Assembly: GCA_021777365.1 (NCBI GenBank)
Contig: JAJYDP010000294.1
Coordinates: forward strand, 1-6,430
Length of the DNA: 6,430 nt
Origin: Chloroflexota bacterium
Lineage (GTDB): Bacteria; Chloroflexota; Limnocylindria; Limnocylindrales; CSP1-4
Reading direction: 5' to 3'
Shown piece by piece: positions 1 to 4,938 of the stretch. Every line of letters begins with the position of its first letter. Positions within the stretch are counted from its first letter, which is position 1. The position numbers and the translations under genes are program-made. The notes under the pieces are model-generated. The model did no database searches. It had not been told where the DNA came from and saw nothing but the letters and a program-made list of their open reading frames with translations.

Positions 1-4
1 ACGG

Positions 5-187
5 CTAGCTCCACTCCTGGGGGTGCTCGGCCCGGTCCTGCTCCGCAGCCCGGTTGATGTTGGCGAGGACCTGGGCAACCGAGGTGCCGTCCGCCTCCGC
101 CATCCGCTTGAGATCCTCGACCACGAGATGCGGATCCGCGTGGTCCGGATCCCCGTGGGCCACGCCACAGCCACAGTCCATGCACAT
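5..187 (-). CDS. Small Cys/His-rich protein, hypothetical (60 aa)
   Basis: This gene encodes a 60-residue soluble protein that begins MCMDCGCG and continues with an acidic, His-rich stretch (HGDPDHADPH, residues 11-20). An amphipathic, probably helical C-terminal half follows (LVVEDLKRMAEADGTSVAQV onward). Four features support a real gene. The start ATG at 187 has GGGAGG on the minus strand (195-200) with a 7-nt spacer. It ends in TAG. Codon third positions are GC-rich. The Cys-x-x-Cys-x-Cys start recalls small actinobacterial proteins of unknown function. An upstream ATG at 226 is open in frame but lacks a ribosome site and would place the Cys cluster internally. The three Cys and the His/Asp residues could bind zinc or another metal; this is inferred from composition only. 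It is divergent from the DUF2249 gene at 501, so the two may share a control region. No function can be assigned. Confidence 0.7.
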   Translation of the reverse strand: MCMDCGCGVAHGDPDHADPHLVVEDLKRMAEADGTSVAQVLANINRAAEQDRAEHPQEWS

Positions 188-253
188 GCCCGATCCTCCC
201 GCTGCGAACGCCAACGGCCCGACCATGCCACACGACCTCCCACCTGTCGGTGT

Positions 254-322
254 GCCAGCCGACCGATGGCGGGCGGGCAGCCCTGGAAGGCCGAGCCTGC
301 CCGGTGGGCGCGGTCGGCTGGC
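254..322. repeat. Nested perfect inverted repeat in a divergent intergenic region
   Basis: The 313-bp gap between the divergent starts at 187 and 501 holds no convincing gene. It contains a perfect 12-bp inverted repeat: GCCAGCCGACCG at 254-265 and its reverse complement at 311-322. Nested inside is a second perfect 7-bp pair, CGGGCAG at 274-280 and CTGCCCG at 297-303. A short 5-bp hairpin with a 3-nt loop (331-343) follows directly. The outer and inner stems could form one extended hairpin in RNA or a cruciform in DNA. Being between two divergent genes, it may be an operator, an attenuator or leader structure for the plus-strand transcript, or a stabilising 5' element. No clear -35/-10 promoter boxes were recognised in the gap. 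Confidence 0.5.
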
Positions 323-486
323 GATCAGGCCGCGGCGACCGCGATGTCACGGCGGAGAGCGGCGGGGTGCGGATACCATGCAGGGCAAGACTCGAGGGTG
401 TGGAAGCCCGCCCCGCTTCACTGGACGTGGGGCCCGCGTGTTCGGACGGGTGCGGGCCGCGCGGGTGGCCGGTTCTCTCAACTCAC

Positions 487-492
487 AGGAGG
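487..492 (+). promoter_or_regulatory. Ribosome binding site setting a GTG start
   Basis: AGGAGG (within AGGAGGGG) lies 8 nt before GTG at 501. It selects that GTG over the in-frame ATG at 378, whose extra residues are Arg/Gly-rich and not DUF2249-like. Confidence 0.75.
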
Positions 493-500
493 GGCTGCAC

Positions 501-818
501 GTGCACCAGGATCACGTACCCGTGCGCATCGAGATCTACCACCATCGCCACGAGGACCACCCGGGGCTGGACATTCCACCGATCCCCGAGGACCTGTACC
601 CGACGCGAGCGGCGGCGCTGCTGGGGCCGGATCTCGGCCACCGGCCCATCTGCGCGATCGTCGACGCGCTGCGGCCCGGCGAGACTGCCCGGGTCCGATC
701 AGATCATGAGGTCAGTCCGCTCTGCCACGCGATCGACCATCACTGCATCGGGCGGGTGACCTGGGAGCTGGAACAGGCTGGGCCAGAGGTGTGGACGGTG
801 CTGCTGCACCGGCGCTGA
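501..818 (+). CDS. DUF2249 domain protein (105 aa)
   Basis: This is a small soluble protein with a C-terminal DUF2249 domain, a TusA-like alpha/beta fold. The match is seen at about residues 50-105: ICAIVDALRPGETARVRSDH, then a central helix, then VTWELEQAGPEVWTVLLHRR. The pattern of PGE, SDH, W-E and GP-x-W-x-V is characteristic of the family. The N-terminal 45 residues are unusual: they are rich in His and acidic residues (IYHHRHEDH at 12-20) and could bind a metal, which is inference. GTG at 501 is chosen because of the strong ribosome site 8 nt upstream. DUF2249 domains have no firmly established biochemical role; they are found alone, in tandem, or fused to hemerythrin and cupin domains, often in genomes that respire nitrogen oxides. 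A hemerythrin-like gene lies about 1 kb downstream, which fits this association. The gene converges on the HTH gene ending at 896. Confidence 0.8.
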   Translation: MHQDHVPVRIEIYHHRHEDHPGLDIPPIPEDLYPTRAAALLGPDLGHRPICAIVDALRPGETARVRSDHEVSPLCHAIDHHCIGRVTWELEQAGPEVWTVLLHRR

Positions 819-860
819 CCGTCCAGCCGTTACCCGGCCCCCGACTCGCGCTGGGCGAGC

Positions 861-880
861 CCGTCAATGCTGCTTGACGG
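861..880. terminator. Candidate bidirectional terminator hairpin
   Basis: A perfect 7-bp inverted repeat, CCGTCAA (861-867) and TTGACGG (874-880) with a 6-nt loop, lies in the 77-bp space between two converging genes. A second small stem (CTCGC/GCGAG, about 845-859) sits just before it. No T-tract follows on either side, so intrinsic termination is plausible but unproven; an operator is an alternative. Confidence 0.4.
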
Positions 881-895
881 ATCGACCGCGCAGCG

Positions 896-1552
896 TCACG
901 TGAGTTCGATGGCGTTGCGCAACGCACCGTCGTCGGGGCGGCCAAGGACATCGGCCGGTGCGGCGGAGAGACGCCGCGCTAGGGACGCGAGGAGCGCCTG
1001 GAGTGCCGCCTGCGCTGCCTCGGTCGCGGCTTCGTCGGCGACCGCGGCCAGCCAGCTTGCGCACCCGACAGCGCGACCAGGTGCCCCGAGCGCGCCGAGC
1101 AGGTCGAGGGCGATCTGCTGCTGGGCATCGCGCATGCGCCCGAGCGCCCGGACCCGGGGCACGCGTGCCCCGAGCTGCGCTGCCGCCGTGGCACGCCCCA
1201 ACGGTTGCCCGCACTCGTGGCAGGGACACGCCGGCTCGCCGATCCGGTCGATCGGGCCGCGCGTCCCGTGCGCCGGATGGCGCCTCGCCCAGCGTTCGAT
1301 CGTCTCCCCGCTCACGTACCACTTCTGCCCGATCCTGCGTCCGTTGCACTCGCCGTGCGCGAGGTGCCTCCGCAGCGTCGCCGGCGCGACCCCGACGTGC
1401 TCACAGGCGGCGGCGAGTGGCATCAGGCCGGTCAGCTGCAGGAACGCCTCATCCTCCTCGGCCTTGGCCGCCACGGGCGGCCGATGGGCCACCGGCCGTT
1501 TGGGCCGACCAGGCCACTTCGCCACCGTCTCGTCGGGAGCTGCATGTCCCAC
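896..1552 (-). CDS. Winged-HTH (excisionase/MerR-like) DNA-binding protein, 218 aa
   Basis: This is a probable DNA-binding regulator. Residues about 43-90 form a typical excisionase/HTH_17-type domain: LMPLAAACEHVGVAPATLRR is the helix-turn-helix, and RRIGQKWYVSGETIERWARR is the wing followed by the closing helix. The preceding 40 residues are basic and Pro/Ala-rich and likely flexible. After the HTH comes a short Cys cluster, CPCHECG (109-115), which may bind a metal or be redox-sensitive. No second Cys pair is seen, so it is not a complete four-Cys zinc ribbon. The rest (about 130-205) is Ala-rich and predicted helical (LALQ/LLAS-type repeats) and may mediate oligomerisation. The GTG start at 1552 follows a near-ideal ribosome site. 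The frame stays open upstream to 1807, but that extension is low-complexity. It is divergent from the hemerythrin gene and converges on DUF2249, so it is a natural candidate to regulate them. Its target is unknown. Confidence 0.75.
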   Translation of the reverse strand: MGHAAPDETVAKWPGRPKRPVAHRPPVAAKAEEDEAFLQLTGLMPLAAACEHVGVAPATLRRHLAHGECNGRRIGQKWYVSGETIERWARRHPAHGTRGPIDRIGEPACPCHECGQPLGRATAAAQLGARVPRVRALGRMRDAQQQIALDLLGALGAPGRAVGCASWLAAVADEAATEAAQAALQALLASLARRLSAAPADVLGRPDDGALRNAIELT

Positions 1553-1560
1553 GTCTGTCA

Positions 1561-1566
1561 CCTCCT
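1561..1566 (-). promoter_or_regulatory. Near-ideal ribosome binding site for the HTH gene
   Basis: On the minus strand AGGAGGTGA is complementary to nine bases of the usual 16S rRNA 3' end, and AGGAGG is 8 nt from GTG at 1552. This fixes the start at the GTG and not at the in-frame ATG at 1618, which has no such site. Confidence 0.8.
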
Positions 1567-1645
1567 CGCGCTCGCCGCCGGCGAGCGGCGCGCTGCGTCG
1601 TGCCTGCGTTGCGAGCATGGTGCCGCCAGCTGCCCCGGGGCGGCC

Positions 1646-1713
1646 GTGACTTCGCTCCGCACCGCCTCGGGGGGGGGCGCTCGTGGTGGCGCCGGGGCCT
1701 GGACCGAAGTCAC
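1646..1713. promoter_or_regulatory. Spaced inverted repeat in the HTH/hemerythrin divergent promoter region
   Basis: The 275-bp gap between the divergent starts at 1552 and 1828 contains two arms, 1646-1658 and 1701-1713, that are reverse complements at 12 of 13 positions. The core GTGACTTCG / CGAAGTCAC matches perfectly. The 42-nt spacer holds a run of nine G (1669-1677) and a small GGCGC/GCGCC pair. Paired half-sites in a divergent promoter next to a regulator gene fit binding sites for that regulator, possibly with DNA looping. This is inference from position and symmetry; no promoter boxes were recognised. Confidence 0.4.
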
Positions 1714-1814
1714 CGCGCCGGCCGCCGGCGCACGCCCATGCTGTGGGCGAGCGAACGATCCGGATGGGACCACGACGCGGCCCGGCCCGGCGCTCGACAG
1801 GGCGCATACGCGCG

Positions 1815-1820
1815 AAGGAG
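1815..1820 (+). promoter_or_regulatory. Ribosome binding site deciding the hemerythrin start
   Basis: AAGGAG is only 1 nt from ATG at 1822 but 7 nt from ATG at 1828. The second ATG is therefore preferred, giving an N-terminus of MDRLTQPLRDEH. Confidence 0.65.
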
Positions 1821-1827
1821 CATGAAG

Positions 1828-2328
1828 ATGGACCGACTTACGCAGCCGCTGCGCGATGAGCACGCCGGCCTGCGCCCGCAGGTGGACGCGCTGCGGGAGA
1901 TCGCAGATCTCGCCGAGCAGCTGTCACCGAACGAGCTCGTGGCCCGCCTCGCCGCCGCGACCGCCTTCCTGCACCGCCATCTGCTGGTCCACGCACATGT
2001 CGAGGAAGTGGCGCTCTACCCGGTGGTCGAGTGGGCGATCGGAGGGACGGGCGCCACGGCCACGATGGCGCGTGACCACGCCGAGATCGCGCGCCTGGTG
2101 CGGCAGTTCGACGACGTCCGTTCGGTCGTTGGGCGGGGCCCGGTGCGCCCCGAGGAGCTGCGACGGCTGCGACAGGTCCTGTATGGGCTGCATGCCGTCA
2201 TCGTCGTGCACTTCGCGAAGGAAGAGGAGATCTACCTGCCGCTGCTCGATGAGCGGCTCTCGCCGGACGCCGCAGCCCGGATGTTCGAGAACATGGAGGA
2301 GGAGGCCGCGAAGAAGGCTGCCGCCTGA
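1828..2328 (+). CDS. Hemerythrin-like HHE domain protein (166 aa)
   Basis: This is a cytoplasmic four-helix-bundle protein of the hemerythrin HHE family, expected to bind a non-haem di-iron centre used for O2, NO or iron handling. Ligand-type residues occur in the expected order. The first helix has RDEHAGL (His12). The second has FLHRHLLVHAHVEEVALYP (His51, His55/57, Glu59/60). The third has ARDHAEIARL (His84). The fourth has LHAVIVVHFAKEEEIYLPLL (His122, His128, Glu132/133). The 166-residue length is normal for a single-domain protein, and the C-terminus is a charged Ala/Lys/Glu tail. There is no signal peptide or membrane segment. It diverges from the HTH gene at 1552, with a candidate operator between them, and a hairpin follows 13 nt after the stop. 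DUF2249 and hemerythrin domains are fused in other bacteria, so this gene and the one at 501 probably act in the same stress response. The physiological ligand cannot be read from sequence. Confidence 0.9.
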   Translation: MDRLTQPLRDEHAGLRPQVDALREIADLAEQLSPNELVARLAAATAFLHRHLLVHAHVEEVALYPVVEWAIGGTGATATMARDHAEIARLVRQFDDVRSVVGRGPVRPEELRRLRQVLYGLHAVIVVHFAKEEEIYLPLLDERLSPDAAARMFENMEEEAAKKAAA

Positions 2329-2341
2329 TTGCCTCCCCAGG

Positions 2342-2370
2342 GGTGCCCGCCGCCTGTCCGCGCGGGCATC
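2342..2370 (+). terminator. Candidate terminator hairpin after the hemerythrin gene
   Basis: TGCCCGC (2344-2350) pairs perfectly with GCGGGCA (2362-2368), and the stem extends by one G-T wobble and one G-C pair to 2342/2370, leaving an 11-nt loop. It begins 13 nt after the stop at 2328. There is no T-tract, so efficiency is uncertain. Confidence 0.45.
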
Positions 2371-2430
2371 TCGCGGTTGCCGGCGACGGCTGATGAGCGG
2401 GCCGCTGCCCAACCGCCGCGGCCAGGGCGT

Positions 2431-2512
2431 CAGAGGGTGACGCAGGGGCCCCGGGCACCATGTCGGAGCGTGGCCAACCGCTGGCGTGCCGGGGTCCCTG
2501 CGTCACGTTCTG
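2431..2512. repeat. Long near-perfect inverted repeat (about 26-bp stem)
   Basis: The arms 2437-2458 (starts GTGACGCAGGG) and 2486-2506 (ends CCCTGCGTCAC) are reverse complements apart from one substitution and one extra G. Outside them, CAGA at 2431-2434 pairs with TCTG at 2509-2512 across one G-T wobble and one mismatch. The loop is 27 nt (2459-2485). This is far stronger than needed for a terminator. It lies in the roughly 300-bp non-coding stretch (2329-2625) between the hemerythrin gene and the cytochrome b remnant. It could be a strong terminator, a mobile palindromic (REP/MITE-like) unit, or a regulatory leader. The sequence alone does not decide; copy number in the genome would. Confidence 0.65.
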
Positions 2513-2625
2513 CGAAGTCAGCGATGCCGCGCCGCCTCGGCCGGATCCGTCTGCCAGACGACAGAACCTCGCGATGAGCGGCCGTGGCGTCCACCTCGAG
2601 TGCCGCCGCGGCTCGGAAGGGGTAG

Positions 2626-3580
2626 CCTCGAGAGGGCGCAGCCGGAGCCGGAGGACGGGCCGCGACGCCGACCACGAGCTCCCAGGCGTCCGGGGACTGG
2701 CTCCTGATCACCTGGGGATGGGCCCTCGCGGTGTACGTGGCGGGCGGCGTGACCGGCGCGCCCTGTACTGGCTCGAAGCGCACGTACGCCACCCGGGCTG
2801 GCTCGCGTTCGCCCTGAACCGCCTGAGTGGGCTCATCTTGGTGGCCTATCTCACGGTGCACCTTGTGGTTCTCAGCCTGCTCGCTCGCGGGCCATCGGGC
2901 TGGGACTCGCACCTCGCGATCTTCGGCTCGCGCTCATTCTTGGTGGGCGACGTCCTCCTCATCGCGGCTGTGCTCTTTCGCGGGGTCAACGGGCTACGGG
3001 TCACGCTCCTGACCGTCACCACGGGAGGCGTCCCCTCGAACTCCACACGCAGCACCGCCTATTTCCTGGCGACCATCGTCAGCGCGGTGCTGACGATGGT
3101 CGCGGCTGGGCCATTCTCTCGCGCTGAGGCACACGAGGTGCCCGAGGTTCAGCGTCGCTTCGCCGGTCGGCCGACGAACTCGCCGCCAGGCGTGGTGCCG
3201 GGCACCGACCCCGGATCCCACTCGCCCGCGGGGGCAGGGGCGGCGCGCAGCCTCGCATGGCCGCTGCAGGCGCTCATCGGCGTGCTGCTCGTCGCGTTCG
3301 TGGGCGTTCACCTGGTGGCCCAGCACCTGCTCGCCCCTGGCGGCCTCCGCGACTTCACCACCGTGCTCGCCTATCTGCGTCAGCCGGTTCCCAGCTATCC
3401 GAGCTCGGATTGGTGGCGGTCGTGGCAGCGCACGCCGCCCTGGGTGCCCGGGCCGTGGTGATCGATGTCGTCGACGGTCATCGCGAGGTCACCGCGGTGA
3501 TGCGGGCGCTCACCGCGCTGGTCGTGATCGTCTGAGCGTATGTGCTGTGGCTGACGCTGACGCTGGTGAGCTGGCGCTGA
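2626..3580 (+). pseudogene. Tandem SdhC/SdhD-type succinate dehydrogenase cytochrome b anchor, frame-disrupted
   Basis: In outline this is an integral membrane anchor of the succinate dehydrogenase/fumarate reductase cytochrome b family, which carries quinone and haem sites. Two three-helix units are visible. Unit 1 has LNRLSGLILVAYLTVHLVVL, then DVLLIAAVLFRGVNGLRVTL, then AYFLATIVSAVLTMVAAGPF. Unit 2 has LQALIGVLLVAFVGVHLVAQ, then GLVAVVAAHAALGARAVVID, then RALTALVVIV followed by AYVLWLTLTLVSW. An extra hydrophobic stretch, DWLLITWGWALAVYVAGG, precedes unit 1 in a different frame. The frame is broken three times: frame 1 to 0 near 2757, frame 0 to 2 near 3384-3401, and TGA at 3533-3535 inside the last helix. 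The longest single-frame piece with a start is about 2718-3461 (ATG at 2718). No start codon is found in frame 1 after the TAG at 2623. The usual haem-ligand His is kept in unit 2 (AHAALGAR) but is Arg in unit 1 (FRGVNGLR). No sdhA/sdhB is adjacent. It is either a decayed gene or one with assembly errors. Confidence 0.7.
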
Positions 3581-3620
3581 CACCACAGGGGCACGCGGCC
3601 CGCGAGCGCAAGCCGGCGAT

Positions 3621-3639
3621 GGGACAGGGCGGAGGTCCC
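3621..3639. terminator. Weak candidate terminator between converging genes
   Basis: The 110-bp space 3581-3690 separates the cytochrome b remnant from the end of the minus-strand operon. It contains GGGAC (3621-3625) pairing with GTCCC (3635-3639). Around it are GCAAGCCG (3608-3615) and CGGCTTGC (3661-3668), which together could form a larger nested structure. No T-tract is seen. Confidence 0.3.
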
Positions 3640-3690
3640 CAGTCCAATGCGTCGCGGTCTCGGCTTGCCGGCGCGCCGCCGAGTCCCCCG

Positions 3691-4518
3691 TCAGCCCTTG
3701 TACGTGACGACCCGCCCGAACAGGCTCTTGGTGCCCCAGGTTCCCGAGCGCAGTGACTCTAGCTGCACGATCTGGCTGTGGTCCACGAAGAGATTGACTT
3801 CGGGCCCGTAGTTCCGCACGTACCAGGCGAACACGTCAGGGTCGGCGGCCTCGAACATGACGCGGTCCAGCCCGAGTGCTTCCACGAACCGGCCGGGGAC
3901 CTCGGGGCGCCACGCTGCCACCTGTTCGGTGATCCCCTCTGACTCGATCATGATCATCGCGGCGCCGGCATCCAGGTGACGGCGCGCCAGCTGCAGCGCC
4001 CACTCAACGTCCCGGGTGCCCTCCGTCGCGAGTTCGTCGATCCGTGACGCACCGCCGGCCCCGAACTGGATCCCGACCTCAGGCTTGGCCTTCAGACCGT
4101 GCTGCTGCACCCGTTTGGTGAGGCGGACCAGGTCCTCGACGGGCACGGAGAGGAACCCGTTCGAGACCTCCACGATGTCGAAGCCCATCTGGGCGCACTC
4201 GTCGAGGTACCGCTCCACAAGCGCGGGACCTTCTGTCAGCACGTGTTCGATGAACCCGCCGGTCGACACGAGCACCTGGTGCCGGTGAGCGGTCTCGATG
4301 AGGTCGCTGACGGCGGTCTTCGGCATGAGGCTGAACGAGCCGCCCGCGAACTTCAGGATGTCCACGTAGCTGCCCATGGTTTCCAGCACGTCGGCAAGGT
4401 AGCGGGGTCCCATCGGTGTGTAGTACGGCCCGCGTATCTCGGTCAGCCCGCGCGAGCGCGGCTTGGCTTCCCGCTCGTTGAGCCGGATGAAGGGAAAGGC
4501 TCGCTCTTCCTCGGCCAT
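3691..4518 (-). CDS. ComA/HSA32-family protein (phosphosulfolactate synthase-like)
   Basis: This is a 275-aa TIM-barrel protein of the ComA family. In methanogens ComA joins sulfite to phosphoenolpyruvate to make (2R)-phospho-3-sulfolactate, the first step of coenzyme M synthesis. The best overall resemblance, from memory, is to plant HSA32 (heat-stress-associated 32). Shared stretches are GLTEIRGPYY (24-33), YVDILKFAGGSFSLMPK (51-67), VLVSTGGFIEHVL (82-94), GLKAKPEVGIQFG (141-153), AGAAMIMIESEG (184-195), MFEAADPD (221-228) and YGPEVNLFVDHSQIVQLESL (237-256). ATG at 4518 has AGGAGG on the minus strand (4527-4532), 8 nt upstream; the open frame further upstream to 4668 overlaps the preceding gene. 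It is the third gene of a minus-strand operon after an MmgE/PrpD protein and an MTH1187-like protein, with a 94-nt gap. No comB, comC or comDE is visible, so the product need not be coenzyme M and the substrate is open. Confidence 0.88.
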   Translation of the reverse strand: MAEEERAFPFIRLNEREAKPRSRGLTEIRGPYYTPMGPRYLADVLETMGSYVDILKFAGGSFSLMPKTAVSDLIETAHRHQVLVSTGGFIEHVLTEGPALVERYLDECAQMGFDIVEVSNGFLSVPVEDLVRLTKRVQQHGLKAKPEVGIQFGAGGASRIDELATEGTRDVEWALQLARRHLDAGAAMIMIESEGITEQVAAWRPEVPGRFVEALGLDRVMFEAADPDVFAWYVRNYGPEVNLFVDHSQIVQLESLRSGTWGTKSLFGRVVTYKG

Positions 4519-4542
4519 GGTGCAGTCCTCCTCGCAGCCGCA

Positions 4543-4578
4543 ATGGCGTGGCAGTCGCCATGGTGTGGCGGGCCCGCC
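4543..4578 (-). repeat. Hairpin and palindrome in the operon's internal gap
   Basis: In the 94-nt gap before the ComA-like gene, ATGGCG (4543-4548) pairs with CGCCAT (4556-4561) around a 7-nt loop. A perfect 12-bp palindrome, GGCGGGCCCGCC, lies at 4567-4578. These may act as an mRNA-processing or attenuation element that sets a separate level for the last gene, or as a regulator site. Such GC palindromes also arise by chance in DNA of this composition. Confidence 0.35.
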
Positions 4579-4612
4579 GCGATTCCCCCGATCCTCCTCG
4601 CCGAGCGCCGTG

Positions 4613-4915
4613 TCAGCGCGCCTCGCGCAGCCGTCGCTCGATCGACTCGACGTCGCGAGTGAGCGCACCGGCAGCCGTGCCGCGGCGGTAGTCGAGCTTG
4701 ACCTGCACGGTCACACGGGGCGCCTCCTCCGCGACCTTCTCGACGCAGGCCCGGATGACGGCCATCACGGCGTCCCAGTCGCCTTCGATGTTGGTGAACA
4801 TGGCGTTGGTCTCGTTGGGGAGACCGCTCGATCGGACGATGCGCACGGCTTCCGCGACCAGCGCTCCGGTCGACTCTCCGGTTCCCAATGGCATGACGGC
4901 GAACGCGGCAAGCAT
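4613..4915 (-). CDS. MTH1187/YkoF-superfamily small thiamine-binding-fold protein
   Basis: This is a 100-aa cytoplasmic protein of the Thiamine_BP (PF01910, formerly DUF77, MTH1187-type) family. These ferredoxin-like proteins oligomerise and in studied members bind thiamine or its hydroxymethylpyrimidine part; the role in most bacteria is unknown. Family features are the N-terminal strand MLAAFAVMPLGTGES (1-15), the helix LVAEAVRIVRSSGLP, the NAMFTNIEGDWDAVM segment (37-51), and the closing strand RVTVQVKLDYRRG (67-79). ATG at 4915 is preferred because homologues start here and GAGG (4924-4927, minus strand) is 8 nt upstream. An alternative ATG at 4939 overlaps the last base of the preceding stop as TGATG and would add eight residues by coupled translation. 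It lies between the MmgE/PrpD and ComA-like genes, so it may sense or carry a small molecule for that pathway; this is inference. Confidence 0.85.
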   Translation of the reverse strand: MLAAFAVMPLGTGESTGALVAEAVRIVRSSGLPNETNAMFTNIEGDWDAVMAVIRACVEKVAEEAPRVTVQVKLDYRRGTAAGALTRDVESIERRLREAR

Positions 4916-4938
4916 GGTGACAACCTCGTCTGGGGACA

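Noticed and set aside
23..709. Long plus-strand open frames covering 23-759
   Set aside because: They are Arg/Pro-rich translations with no domain signal, typical shadows in high-GC DNA. The DUF2249 match lies only in the frame starting at 501.
1553..1807. N-terminal extension of the HTH protein to 1807 or 1618
   Set aside because: The extension is low-complexity and there is no ribosome site at 1618, whereas GTG at 1552 has a near-ideal one.
958..1827. In-frame upstream extension of the hemerythrin gene (open from 958)
   Set aside because: The upstream part is Arg-rich low-complexity translation antisense to the HTH gene; the ribosome site and homology begin at 1828.
2431..2512. Insertion-sequence terminal repeats or a CRISPR repeat
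   Set aside because: Only 27 nt lie between the arms, no transposase is present, and no repeated unit with spacers is seen.
2460..2757. ATG at 2460 or 2574 as the true start of the cytochrome b gene
   Set aside because: Translation from these runs through the inverted repeat and an Arg/Gly-rich stretch without family similarity, while frame 1 shows the hydrophobic helix just before 2757.
3384..3401. Programmed -1 ribosomal frameshift in the cytochrome b gene
   Set aside because: No canonical slippery heptamer is seen at the junction, a second shift occurs near 2757 and a stop follows, so decay or sequence error explains it better.
3533..3535. TGA read as Trp or selenocysteine
   Set aside because: TGA is the normal stop of most genes in the window and Trp is TGG throughout; no selenocysteine insertion element is evident and the family has no selenocysteine.
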